Positions 32,300 to 38,179 of a stretch of DNA of 38,179 bases are shown in pieces. Source of the stretch: an uncultured Veillonella sp. (GTDB taxonomy: Bacteria; Bacillota; Negativicutes; Veillonellales; Veillonellaceae); assembly GCA_934202095.1 (NCBI GenBank), contig CAKPXN010000012.1:1-38179 (forward strand), written 5' to 3'. Below the pieces are notes generated by a model. That model was not told the origin of the DNA and ran no database searches. It saw only the letters and a program-made list of their open reading frames with translations. The number at the start of each line of letters is the position of its first letter. The stretch's first letter is position 1. Position numbers and translations under genes: made by a program.

Positions 32300-32788
32300 C
32301 TATAAACCTTCGTGATGCATACGAATAGCATAAAACTCTTGGAATACAGGCGGTTGCTCCTCCATAAGCTCTCTCATAGAAAAAAGTTTACGTTTACCGA
32401 CACGTCTATCTAAAATGGCAAAGATACGTATAATTAGATTATCACTAGATAGGCTTTTATCAATATTTTGATTGTCAAATTCATCAAAAGCCTGATAAAA
32501 ACAACGCTGATCAAATACGCCTAATTCTAACGCTGTATTGTCTATGAACGGAAATCCTTCATGCATTCTCTGTTCATATGTATCATCTTTAGGAAATAGA
32601 TGCGCTTTCACATATTGATTCCAATAATTCCCCTTTATAATTTCCTTCCCATTATATCTAATAGCAGCCCTGCCCTCATGATCAGGCGATTTGCTATACG
32701 AGGTAGCAAAATATTGAATATGGCCTCGCAAGCTAGGTGCTAAATATTCTGTTTCTAACTTATGTCGTATACCGGACCATGTAGGCAT
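32300..32788 (-). CDS. SF0329-like family protein (copy 2)
   Basis: 162 residues; N-terminal 102 residues identical to copy 1 at 30032-30520, C-terminal 60 diverged (for example FDEFDNQNIDKSLSSDNLII, LFSMRELMEEQPP) while DRRVGKRKL is kept. AGGAG precedes the ATG. Downstream on the minus strand it runs straight into module D. Function unknown. Confidence 0.75.
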   Translation of the reverse strand: MPTWSGIRHKLETEYLAPSLRGHIQYFATSYSKSPDHEGRAAIRYNGKEIIKGNYWNQYVKAHLFPKDDTYEQRMHEGFPFIDNTALELGVFDQRCFYQAFDEFDNQNIDKSLSSDNLIIRIFAILDRRVGKRKLFSMRELMEEQPPVFQEFYAIRMHHEGL

Positions 32789-32853
32789 GATATTTACTCC
32801 TAATCACCCAAACATATAAACACATAATTACTTATTAAGCGTAACATATAGAG

Positions 32854-33102
32854 TTAATCCAATTCAACTTCTTCATATCTGCAATTAATCAATTGGCCAT
32901 CTTCATTAAAATCCTCTATATAAAGCTCATTTTTATTGTGTGTTCTAAACATCAAACTATAGCCTTCACCTACTGTTTCTCTCCATATATACATCTCTTG
33001 ACCAAAGACATTTTCTGCTATATGGAATCCACGTGGTAAACTTAATAAATCATCTAATTCCAATGCATCATCTATTCTATTTTGTAGTTCTTCTTGTTTC
33101 AT
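32854..33102 (-). CDS. Small hypothetical protein
   Basis: 82 residues, acidic, cytoplasmic, no family recognised; contains LPRGFHIAENVFGQEMYIWR and ends YIEDFNEDGQLINCRYEEVE. The composition of alternating strands and the position next to an SF0329-like gene would fit an immunity-type or accessory protein, but nothing proves it. The ATG at 33102 has AAGGGG upstream; the TTG at 33117 overlaps that site. Confidence 0.65.
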   Translation of the reverse strand: MKQEELQNRIDDALELDDLLSLPRGFHIAENVFGQEMYIWRETVGEGYSLMFRTHNKNELYIEDFNEDGQLINCRYEEVELD

Positions 33103-33204
33103 ATTTGCCCCTTTCAAACATGTAATCGGCTTTACATTTTTATATCATCATTTTTCTACATTATTAGATAGTCATTTATGCAGCAATTATTATAAATATT
33201 GCCA

Positions 33205-34248
33205 TCAATAAACAACATTATTACGTTCAATTATACTTAGATAATCACTTCTGTACTTTATAGAATATTTCATTGTAGGCTGTAAATTAAAGGTTAAATG
33301 TAGATAATACTCAATTAAATTCTTTTGCTTACATCCATGTACCTCATGATATTTCTCTCCAGTAAACTCATAATTAAACTGAAGATAATAGAATCCATCA
33401 TTTTTACATATAATAGAAATATACGAATTATCCTCAACCTCAAACAAACATGCATCTAATGGATATTTTTCTACTAATTTAATAGCATATTGTAATCTTA
33501 ACTCTTTAGGTATTTCCTTTATATCTATAACTCTATATGCTTCCAATAACCGATTGTCTTCTGGCATTTTTGATTCATAGATAACTTTATAATTAACTAA
33601 TCCGGCTTTAGATAGATAGTTTTCTAGAGATAAATTTTTATCAAGAAGATCTAAACTAAGAAACTCTTTAATAGACTCATCTATACAATTTAATAGTTCA
33701 TGATGATCTAACTTTATAAAGTTATCAGGAATATATCTAGGATTAATATCATAATCTACCAATTGATATTTAATCATATGTGTCTGTTTAAGATAACTAT
33801 AATACCTTTTCATAGACCATTTACCAAGTTCTTTTACTTCACAAGGCTCCACAACACCACGATTTTTAAATAACTCAACAATTCTTACGCTTTTTTCTAA
33901 ATCAATAGTAATATAATGTTGTTGTTCAACCCTTGCAGAAAGAATGCGAATAACACAATTTAACTCTTCACTTTGCCAAGCTTCACAGAAAAATATAAAC
34001 GTAGGTGACTTTTCATATTTTCGCTCTCCCTTAGGCACCTCTGGTGTACTTTGATAATTCGCATATGTTACAAAACAAGGAATATTACAAGACGTTAATA
34101 CATCTGCCACTTTATTTTCCCAAAAATTACCATTCCTATGGTCCTCATGATCATGATATACAAGAGGTAAAATATAAATGTACTTCTTACCTACATACCG
34201 ATTAATCATTTTTAAAATATTCGTTTGAGTTCTATCAATATTTTTCAT
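33205..34248 (-). CDS. Hypothetical protein next to McrBC
   Basis: 347 residues, soluble, AT-rich, no family recognised. The N-terminal third (YIYILPLVYHDHEDHRNGNF, then WENKVADVLTSCNIPCFVTY) is followed by strongly helical, Lys/Glu/Tyr-rich sequence. AGGAGG precedes the ATG at 34248. A terminator separates it from the McrC-like gene, so it is its own transcription unit; being next to a restriction system it could be a defence-linked gene, which is inference only. Confidence 0.65.
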   Translation of the reverse strand: MKNIDRTQTNILKMINRYVGKKYIYILPLVYHDHEDHRNGNFWENKVADVLTSCNIPCFVTYANYQSTPEVPKGERKYEKSPTFIFFCEAWQSEELNCVIRILSARVEQQHYITIDLEKSVRIVELFKNRGVVEPCEVKELGKWSMKRYYSYLKQTHMIKYQLVDYDINPRYIPDNFIKLDHHELLNCIDESIKEFLSLDLLDKNLSLENYLSKAGLVNYKVIYESKMPEDNRLLEAYRVIDIKEIPKELRLQYAIKLVEKYPLDACLFEVEDNSYISIICKNDGFYYLQFNYEFTGEKYHEVHGCKQKNLIEYYLHLTFNLQPTMKYSIKYRSDYLSIIERNNVVY

Positions 34249-34312
34249 ATGAATATTCCTCCTTCTCTATAATCAGTATACCTTTTTATATGTGTATTAA
34301 ACGCCCCATAAA

Positions 34313-34353
34313 AAATCCTCCTAATTGCTATTTCATAACTATTAGGAGGATTT
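34313..34353 (-). terminator. Terminator of the McrBC operon
   Basis: 13-bp stem AAATCCTCCTAAT / ATTAGGAGGATTT, T6 on the minus strand, directly after the McrC-like gene. Confidence 0.85.
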
Positions 34354-34380
34354 AAACTTATATACATTTTATGATTAAAA

Positions 34381-35637
34381 TCAAGATATCGATTTTTTAT
34401 AGCAGTCAATTACATCTTTAAGATTTATATATTCTTCACGAATATATAGACCATCAATATGCTGTCTATCAACATGCACAACGGTTTCCCTTTCACCAGA
34501 TGTAGGTATCACTAAAGCACTTTTAATAATGGCATTTTTATATTTACCTCGTAAATAGTAATAATAAAATGCTTGCTTATAATTAAAAGAATTCACATCA
34601 TTAGTAAAGTACTTAGAATCAAATAATAATATTAATGGTTGCTTTTTACTTGTGCAGGTTTTAAAGAAATGATCAAATTGAATAGAGAATCGGCTTTTCT
34701 CATCCGCTTCTCGTTGTTCTATATCCATACTATCTGGTTTTATTATATTTAGCTTACAAGGTTGTTCTTCCTTTGTAATTTCATAATCATGCCCCCAAAT
34801 ACGTATATGTTTAGATAAATACATATGTATCATTCGTTCCCAAACCAATTCAAAATACAAGGTTAAGAATTTAGATGATTTACTTCGATTACTTTTCCAT
34901 TGAAAGTATCTGATCAACGATTTCAATAATAATCGTTCATAATCCTTAAAAAGCCTACCACATAATGTTTGCAATTTAGCAATACAAAAATCATACTCAT
35001 CAAATATAGGATTATAAAATTGACGCTTATACGGATGAATATCATCTAACAAAGTTTGAAAGGTATTATAGAAATCAAATAATACGTAATCCATACATTC
35101 CGTAATAAAAATTGACTCATCATATTCACAATTAACTACAAACGGAGAGTATATAAAATTTCCATCACTTAATAAGGGACGAATCGAATTTATTGTTTGA
35201 TGCCAATTAATATGACCTTTATAACCTTTAACTGTATCTCTTAGTTGGCGATGATATAAACCAAACTCTAAATAATATGTAAGGATATACTGATAAGCAT
35301 CTACTGGTATCGTATCAGCTAATTGTCCTGGTTCAACACCATATAGCTCTCTATCTCGCTTTATAATATGCAATATATCCTTCATATCTTGCAATACTTT
35401 TGATTTTTCATCTCTCAAAATTACTTTATCAACATGATAGTGCTTAGGGAAAGAAAGTAGAATATTATCTTTTTTTACTACCATACCAACGAAAGAGCAT
35501 TTTAACTTCTCATTATATCGATCACAGTATGAGTAAATATCCCACTTTCGACAAAATGATTCTGTCAATTCATTGCCATCATTAATAATTTCAAAATGAT
35601 AATCTAATACATCATTATTCATTTTATAAGTTTCCAT
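34381..35637 (-). CDS. McrC-like / LlaJI-type restriction endonuclease subunit
   Basis: 418 residues. The C-terminal PD-(D/E)XK nuclease core is visible: a Glu-containing helix FELVWERMIHMYL at about residues 267-279, then a central Asp region and LLFDSKYF (about 342-349) giving the D-x-K pair. The N-terminal part resembles McrC/LlaJI R2 proteins. With the adjacent McrB-like AAA+ protein it should form a GTP-dependent restriction complex that cuts DNA carrying modified cytosines or a specific site. It overlaps the upstream gene by 14 bp; an ATG at 35622, one base after that gene's stop, is an equally possible start. Confidence 0.82.
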   Translation of the reverse strand: METYKMNNDVLDYHFEIINDGNELTESFCRKWDIYSYCDRYNEKLKCSFVGMVVKKDNILLSFPKHYHVDKVILRDEKSKVLQDMKDILHIIKRDRELYGVEPGQLADTIPVDAYQYILTYYLEFGLYHRQLRDTVKGYKGHINWHQTINSIRPLLSDGNFIYSPFVVNCEYDESIFITECMDYVLFDFYNTFQTLLDDIHPYKRQFYNPIFDEYDFCIAKLQTLCGRLFKDYERLLLKSLIRYFQWKSNRSKSSKFLTLYFELVWERMIHMYLSKHIRIWGHDYEITKEEQPCKLNIIKPDSMDIEQREADEKSRFSIQFDHFFKTCTSKKQPLILLFDSKYFTNDVNSFNYKQAFYYYYLRGKYKNAIIKSALVIPTSGERETVVHVDRQHIDGLYIREEYINLKDVIDCYKKSIS

Positions 35638-37480
35638 ATGTTTGTTTTACAGATTCACTTAAAATATTCTCTTTATTCTTAAACTTTGAATATAATTGGC
35701 TAAAAGATTTAATATCATCAGTAAAAAGACTAGCACCAGTATATGAAACTCGCTCAACATCTTGCCATAAATAATGCAATAGCTTATCAGCAACTTGTTC
35801 ACGGTTTGCATCATCATCGTCTTTATCCTTGTCTTTATCCTTGTCTTTATCCTTTAAGAAGAAAGGCCCTAATTGCTTATCTTCAGCTAATCCTAAATCG
35901 TTTATAATGATATGATTAATAGCTTGATATAGTTTTACCCACTCATACGTATCAGAATTTGTAAATTTAATATCAAAATTGTTAACGTATTCATCATCTT
36001 TGCCATCGACAGGAATAGGATCTACACCAATATATTTGAAATCAAATCTTCGTTTAAAAGCAGTATCAATAACATTAACATTTTGGTCACTGGTATTAAC
36101 AGTTCCTATGATATGTAAATTTGATGGAATGATAATTTTGTGGCCTGCTTTTATTACTCCATTTAATATAAGGTATTCATAAATGGATTTATTGTTAATG
36201 CCATACATGCTTTTACCAGTATCATCCCTATCTAATAGTTGGAATATATCGCCAAAAATACTAGCAATATCACCACGAGACATTTCCTCTAAAATAAGAT
36301 AAACATCTATGTTTCTATCTTGAGTTCTCAAGGCTGCGCATAATGCAGTTGTAAATATCCCTGGAACAAACTCATAACTAACTTTTCCTTCTTTTGTTAC
36401 AGGCATAATATTACCTACAAAATCAAAGTAAGAATAATCACGGTAAATAGTAGTACGAAAAACATAAGGATTATCATCATACTCAGTGTATCCTGGATAA
36501 CTTTTCTTTATTAAGGAGGCTATCCTATAACTTTTACCAGTACCTGGAGCACCATAATACATTACCTGTAATGGGTACTCTCTCTGTAGTGGGTACTCTC
36601 TTTGATCTATTGGTAAAAATATTTTACTACTTTTTATAAAAGGTGATAATTTAGGTATAATACTTTCAAATTTATTAATAATAATATCTGCTTGAGTATC
36701 TGAAATTGAGGCAAGCCCACCTTGAAGATTTAATGAACTTCCATCATTAAACCAACTATTAATCTCAGAAAGACTTATTGGGTTATCAAATTTATGAACA
36801 CAACGTAACACAGCTTTATTAGTTTGTGAGTCAGGTAAACTCAAATAATCAACAATTTGAAAAACACAAACTACGGAACCAGCAGGTTGATTAGATCTCG
36901 CTCCAGAATCTTTATTATACCCTAAGCCAAATCTTCCGATTTCTATGTTCTTTTCAGTTGCATAGTTGTACGTAACAACATCACCAACTTCAAGTTGATA
37001 CCAAGAAAAACCAGATTCTTTAAAGTTTGCAGTTGCTCTCCATAACAATCTCTTTTCACTTTTTTCTACATTAGTCGCCTTTGTTTTTTTCCTAGTTAAC
37101 TTTTTTCGTCGCTCTTTCCAATAAACTTGCGCTTTATCCCTAATTTCTTTCTGAACATCTAATAACTCTAAATTTAAAGAACGACCTTTAGATGTCAAAA
37201 CAAGAGTTTTATCCTCAATTTGACGCTCCACAATATCTAGAACTATTAATTCTTTAAGTGCTAGCCCAAACTTGATTGTAAATTTATTATACGTATTTCT
37301 TGTTCTTTTAGATGTATATTCAGTATTAGCAAATTCAGCAATCTTAGTATCTGCCTGAATTATTAAAGAACGAATCTCTGACGTCTTTAATGGAGTACTA
37401 GCTTGACTAAGTACCTCTAAAATAGATTTTATTAAATACGAAACTTGCTCTTCTGCAGGCAATTTATCAAAATATCCCAT
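35624..37480 (-). CDS. McrB-like AAA+ GTPase of a restriction system
   Basis: 618 residues. Residues about 1-115 look like winged-helix plus linker. About 140-205 is a WYQLEVGDVVTYNYA-type beta domain that may read modified DNA. The AAA+ motor follows: Walker A YYGAPGTGKS near residue 310, Walker B YLILEEMSRGD, the McrB-type NTSD signature in IGTVNTSDQNVNVIDTAFKR, and Arg-rich FKRRFDF. Walker B ends in EE rather than the usual DE. Two in-frame tandem repeats are present: REYPLQ twice just before Walker A, and a KD dipeptide tract (KDKDKDKDKDDDD) after the motor. ATG 37480 with GGAGG is preferred to GTG 37492. Confidence 0.85.
   Translation of the reverse strand: MGYFDKLPAEEQVSYLIKSILEVLSQASTPLKTSEIRSLIIQADTKIAEFANTEYTSKRTRNTYNKFTIKFGLALKELIVLDIVERQIEDKTLVLTSKGRSLNLELLDVQKEIRDKAQVYWKERRKKLTRKKTKATNVEKSEKRLLWRATANFKESGFSWYQLEVGDVVTYNYATEKNIEIGRFGLGYNKDSGARSNQPAGSVVCVFQIVDYLSLPDSQTNKAVLRCVHKFDNPISLSEINSWFNDGSSLNLQGGLASISDTQADIIINKFESIIPKLSPFIKSSKIFLPIDQREYPLQREYPLQVMYYGAPGTGKSYRIASLIKKSYPGYTEYDDNPYVFRTTIYRDYSYFDFVGNIMPVTKEGKVSYEFVPGIFTTALCAALRTQDRNIDVYLILEEMSRGDIASIFGDIFQLLDRDDTGKSMYGINNKSIYEYLILNGVIKAGHKIIIPSNLHIIGTVNTSDQNVNVIDTAFKRRFDFKYIGVDPIPVDGKDDEYVNNFDIKFTNSDTYEWVKLYQAINHIIINDLGLAEDKQLGPFFLKDKDKDKDKDKDDDDANREQVADKLLHYLWQDVERVSYTGASLFTDDIKSFSQLYSKFKNKENILSESVKQTYGNL
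35818..35853. repeat. 12-bp microsatellite in the McrB-like gene
   Basis: Three units of GTCTTTATCCTT in a row (plus-strand reading), coding KDKD. Unit length is a multiple of three, so copy-number change would keep the frame. Confidence 0.85.
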
Positions 37481-37631
37481 AATGTCCTCCACGAACTCAT
37501 AGTACTAAACAAATATCAAAATTAATATCCTAGTACATTATAAATAGTTTAACATATCTTAGAACATACATGAATATTTAATGAACCACTTTTCAAAATA
37601 CTCTTACTCAAAATAATATTTCAATCAAAAA

Positions 37632-37669
37632 AGGCTCCTATTGGTCACCTAGGTGACTATTAGGAACCT
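37632..37669 (-). terminator. Border hairpin, module E
   Basis: Same 38-nt hairpin with one changed base (GGCTCC in the left arm), T6 on the minus strand. Confidence 0.72.
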
Positions 37670-37677
37670 CTAATCTA

Positions 37678-37706
37678 TTTACTTTTACAAGTGACATCGC
37701 TATATT
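37678..37706 (+). promoter_or_regulatory. Toxin promoter, module E
   Basis: TTTACT-N17-TATATT, as in modules A to D. Confidence 0.65.
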
Positions 37707-37723
37707 GAACTTGAGGCCTCTAA

Positions 37724-37858
37724 ATGGGTCCAGTCTTTGCTAATCTTCTAGAGATTGGCGGTGATCAATATGAGTACATACAAAGTGCTATCTTTAATGA
37801 TTTCCTTTGGTATACTTGTAGCGACTATTATCATGGCTGCAAAGTGATTGACCTCTAG
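37724..37858 (+). other. Leader ORF overlapping the toxin, module E
   Basis: 44-codon frame, GAGG 7 nt upstream. Relative to A it carries L5F, V22A and H35Y; the last two bases changed are silent in the toxin frame. Confidence 0.4.
37770..37847 (+). CDS. Type I toxin, holin-like hydrophobic peptide (copy E)
   Basis: 25 residues, identical protein to A and C. Silent differences from A at codon 7 (CTA) and codon 19 (ACT). Same ribosome binding site and convergent antisense RNA. Confidence 0.82.
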   Translation: MSTYKVLSLMISFGILVATIIMAAK

Positions 37859-37887
37859 CTAAAAGCTAGCTTTCTAATCGTGGCATG

Positions 37888-37978
37888 AAAAAAGGCCCGA
37901 CATTGAGAGTCAGACCGTTTCTTCAATTATAAACATTAGAAGCGAAGTCTGGCGTCGAAACCATTTATGCCTCACTTT
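37888..37978 (-). ncRNA. Antisense RNA antitoxin, module E
   Basis: TATAAT at 37986-37991; terminator 37888-37916 with a 7-nt loop (ATTGAGA) instead of 6, stem unchanged. The extra base would break any protein frame here, so it supports an RNA function. Confidence 0.76.
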
Positions 37979-37986
37979 GATATAAA

Positions 37987-38179
37987 TTATATCATAATTA
38001 AACAGGGAAGGGAATCATATGATTCCCTTCCCTGTTTAATTATCAGCAAAATACTTAATGCCTCTCTTTTATTTTCAAAGATTACTGAACTTTGCGATTT
38101 AGTGATATGTACCCATTTTCCTGGACACATATTATTTACTAGCCTAAACACATGGATGCTTCCCTGTATTTTACAGGAG
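37987..38179 (-). CDS. Partial hypothetical gene at the right edge
   Basis: An open frame enters from the right edge and runs about 63 codons on the minus strand (GSIHVFRLVNNMCPGKWVHI, then SSVIFENKREALSILL). It passes through the module E palindrome and stops inside the antisense RNA -10 region. Not recognised. Its end may have been replaced by module sequence, or the real gene may end elsewhere if this frame is accidental. Confidence 0.4.
   Translation of the reverse strand, partial: SCKIQGSIHVFRLVNNMCPGKWVHITKSQSSVIFENKREALSILLIIKQGRESYDSLPCLIMI
38000..38037 (+). terminator. Plus-strand hairpin, module E
   Basis: Perfect 38-nt palindrome (half-site AAACAGGGAAGGGAATCAT) with only a short U-run; it replaces the CACGGAAAG-type stem of A, C and D by a different sequence with the same shape. 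Confidence 0.7.

Larger units (their letters stand above)
37627..38037. repeat. Module E: intact type I toxin-antitoxin repeat module
   Basis: Border hairpin 37632-37669, promoter 37678-37706, leader ORF 37724-37858, toxin 37770-37847, antisense RNA 37888-37978, plus hairpin 38000-38037. With the partial gene beyond it, this accounts for the stretch upstream of the McrB-like gene to the window end. Confidence 0.88.

Noticed and set aside
24577..37669. CRISPR array or integron attC sites
   Set aside because: Repeats are kilobases apart, with genes between them and internal promoters; there is no spacer pattern, no cas genes, no integrase and no recognisable attC core.
24572..38037. Insertion sequence or MITE
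   Set aside because: No transposase, no terminal inverted repeats bounding the whole module and no target-site duplication that I could see; the internal hairpins are better explained as terminators.

Overview
The window looks like a chromosome segment of a Veillonella-type Negativicute (a Firmicute with an outer membrane). I infer this from moderate-to-low G+C, strong AGGAGG-type ribosome binding sites, a complete run of anaerobic cobalamin genes, a trimeric autotransporter with a YadA-type outer-membrane anchor, and many Sec-exported proteins with 'AIDVNIPGA' mature N-termini. No species was assigned by search.

Left part (1-6.4 kb, minus strand): a tightly overlapping corrin-ring operon in transcription order cbiD-cbiE-cbiT-cbiF-cbiG-cbiH-cbiJ-cbiC, preceded by a YajQ-family gene. 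Then (7.2-9.5 kb) two secreted proteins, one with WG repeats. From 9.7 to 13.2 kb on the plus strand lie an RluD-type pseudouridine synthase, class II fructose-bisphosphate aldolase and a MurJ/SpoVB-type flippase. From 13.3 to 16.2 kb are two secreted paralogs of an unrecognised family. They are followed by a peptidase C26/PuuD-like hydrolase plus APC permease operon, a tandem NTF2-like acidic protein, a trimeric autotransporter, a HAD phosphatase and an AEC transporter.

Right part (23.7-38.2 kb): an accessory array, essentially all on the minus strand, in which single genes or small gene groups are separated by copies of one roughly 0.1-0.4 kb module. A full module has (i) a palindromic hairpin, (ii) a plus-strand promoter TTTACT-N17-TATATT, (iii) an overlapping leader ORF, (iv) a 25-residue hydrophobic peptide of the holin-like/TxpA type I toxin kind, (v) a convergent ~90-nt antisense RNA with its own extended -10 promoter and terminator, and (vi) a plus-strand terminator. 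Three copies are intact (A ~24.6, C ~29.6, E ~37.6 kb), two have lost only the toxin region (B ~27.0, D ~32.0 kb) and two retain only the antisense RNA part (A' ~25.4, C' ~30.55 kb). The three toxin ORFs differ only at three synonymous sites, whereas the overlapping frame and the antisense-RNA loop vary. I read this as a multi-copy type I toxin-antitoxin family interleaved with a cassette array.

Cargo of the array: four more paralogs of the secreted family (one a lipoprotein, one short), a second NTF2-like protein, two copies of an SF0329-like protein, small hypotheticals, and an McrB/McrC (LlaJI-like) modification-dependent restriction pair. The array may be a place where secreted proteins and defence genes are duplicated and exchanged by recombination between modules, with the toxins stabilising it; that part is inference.
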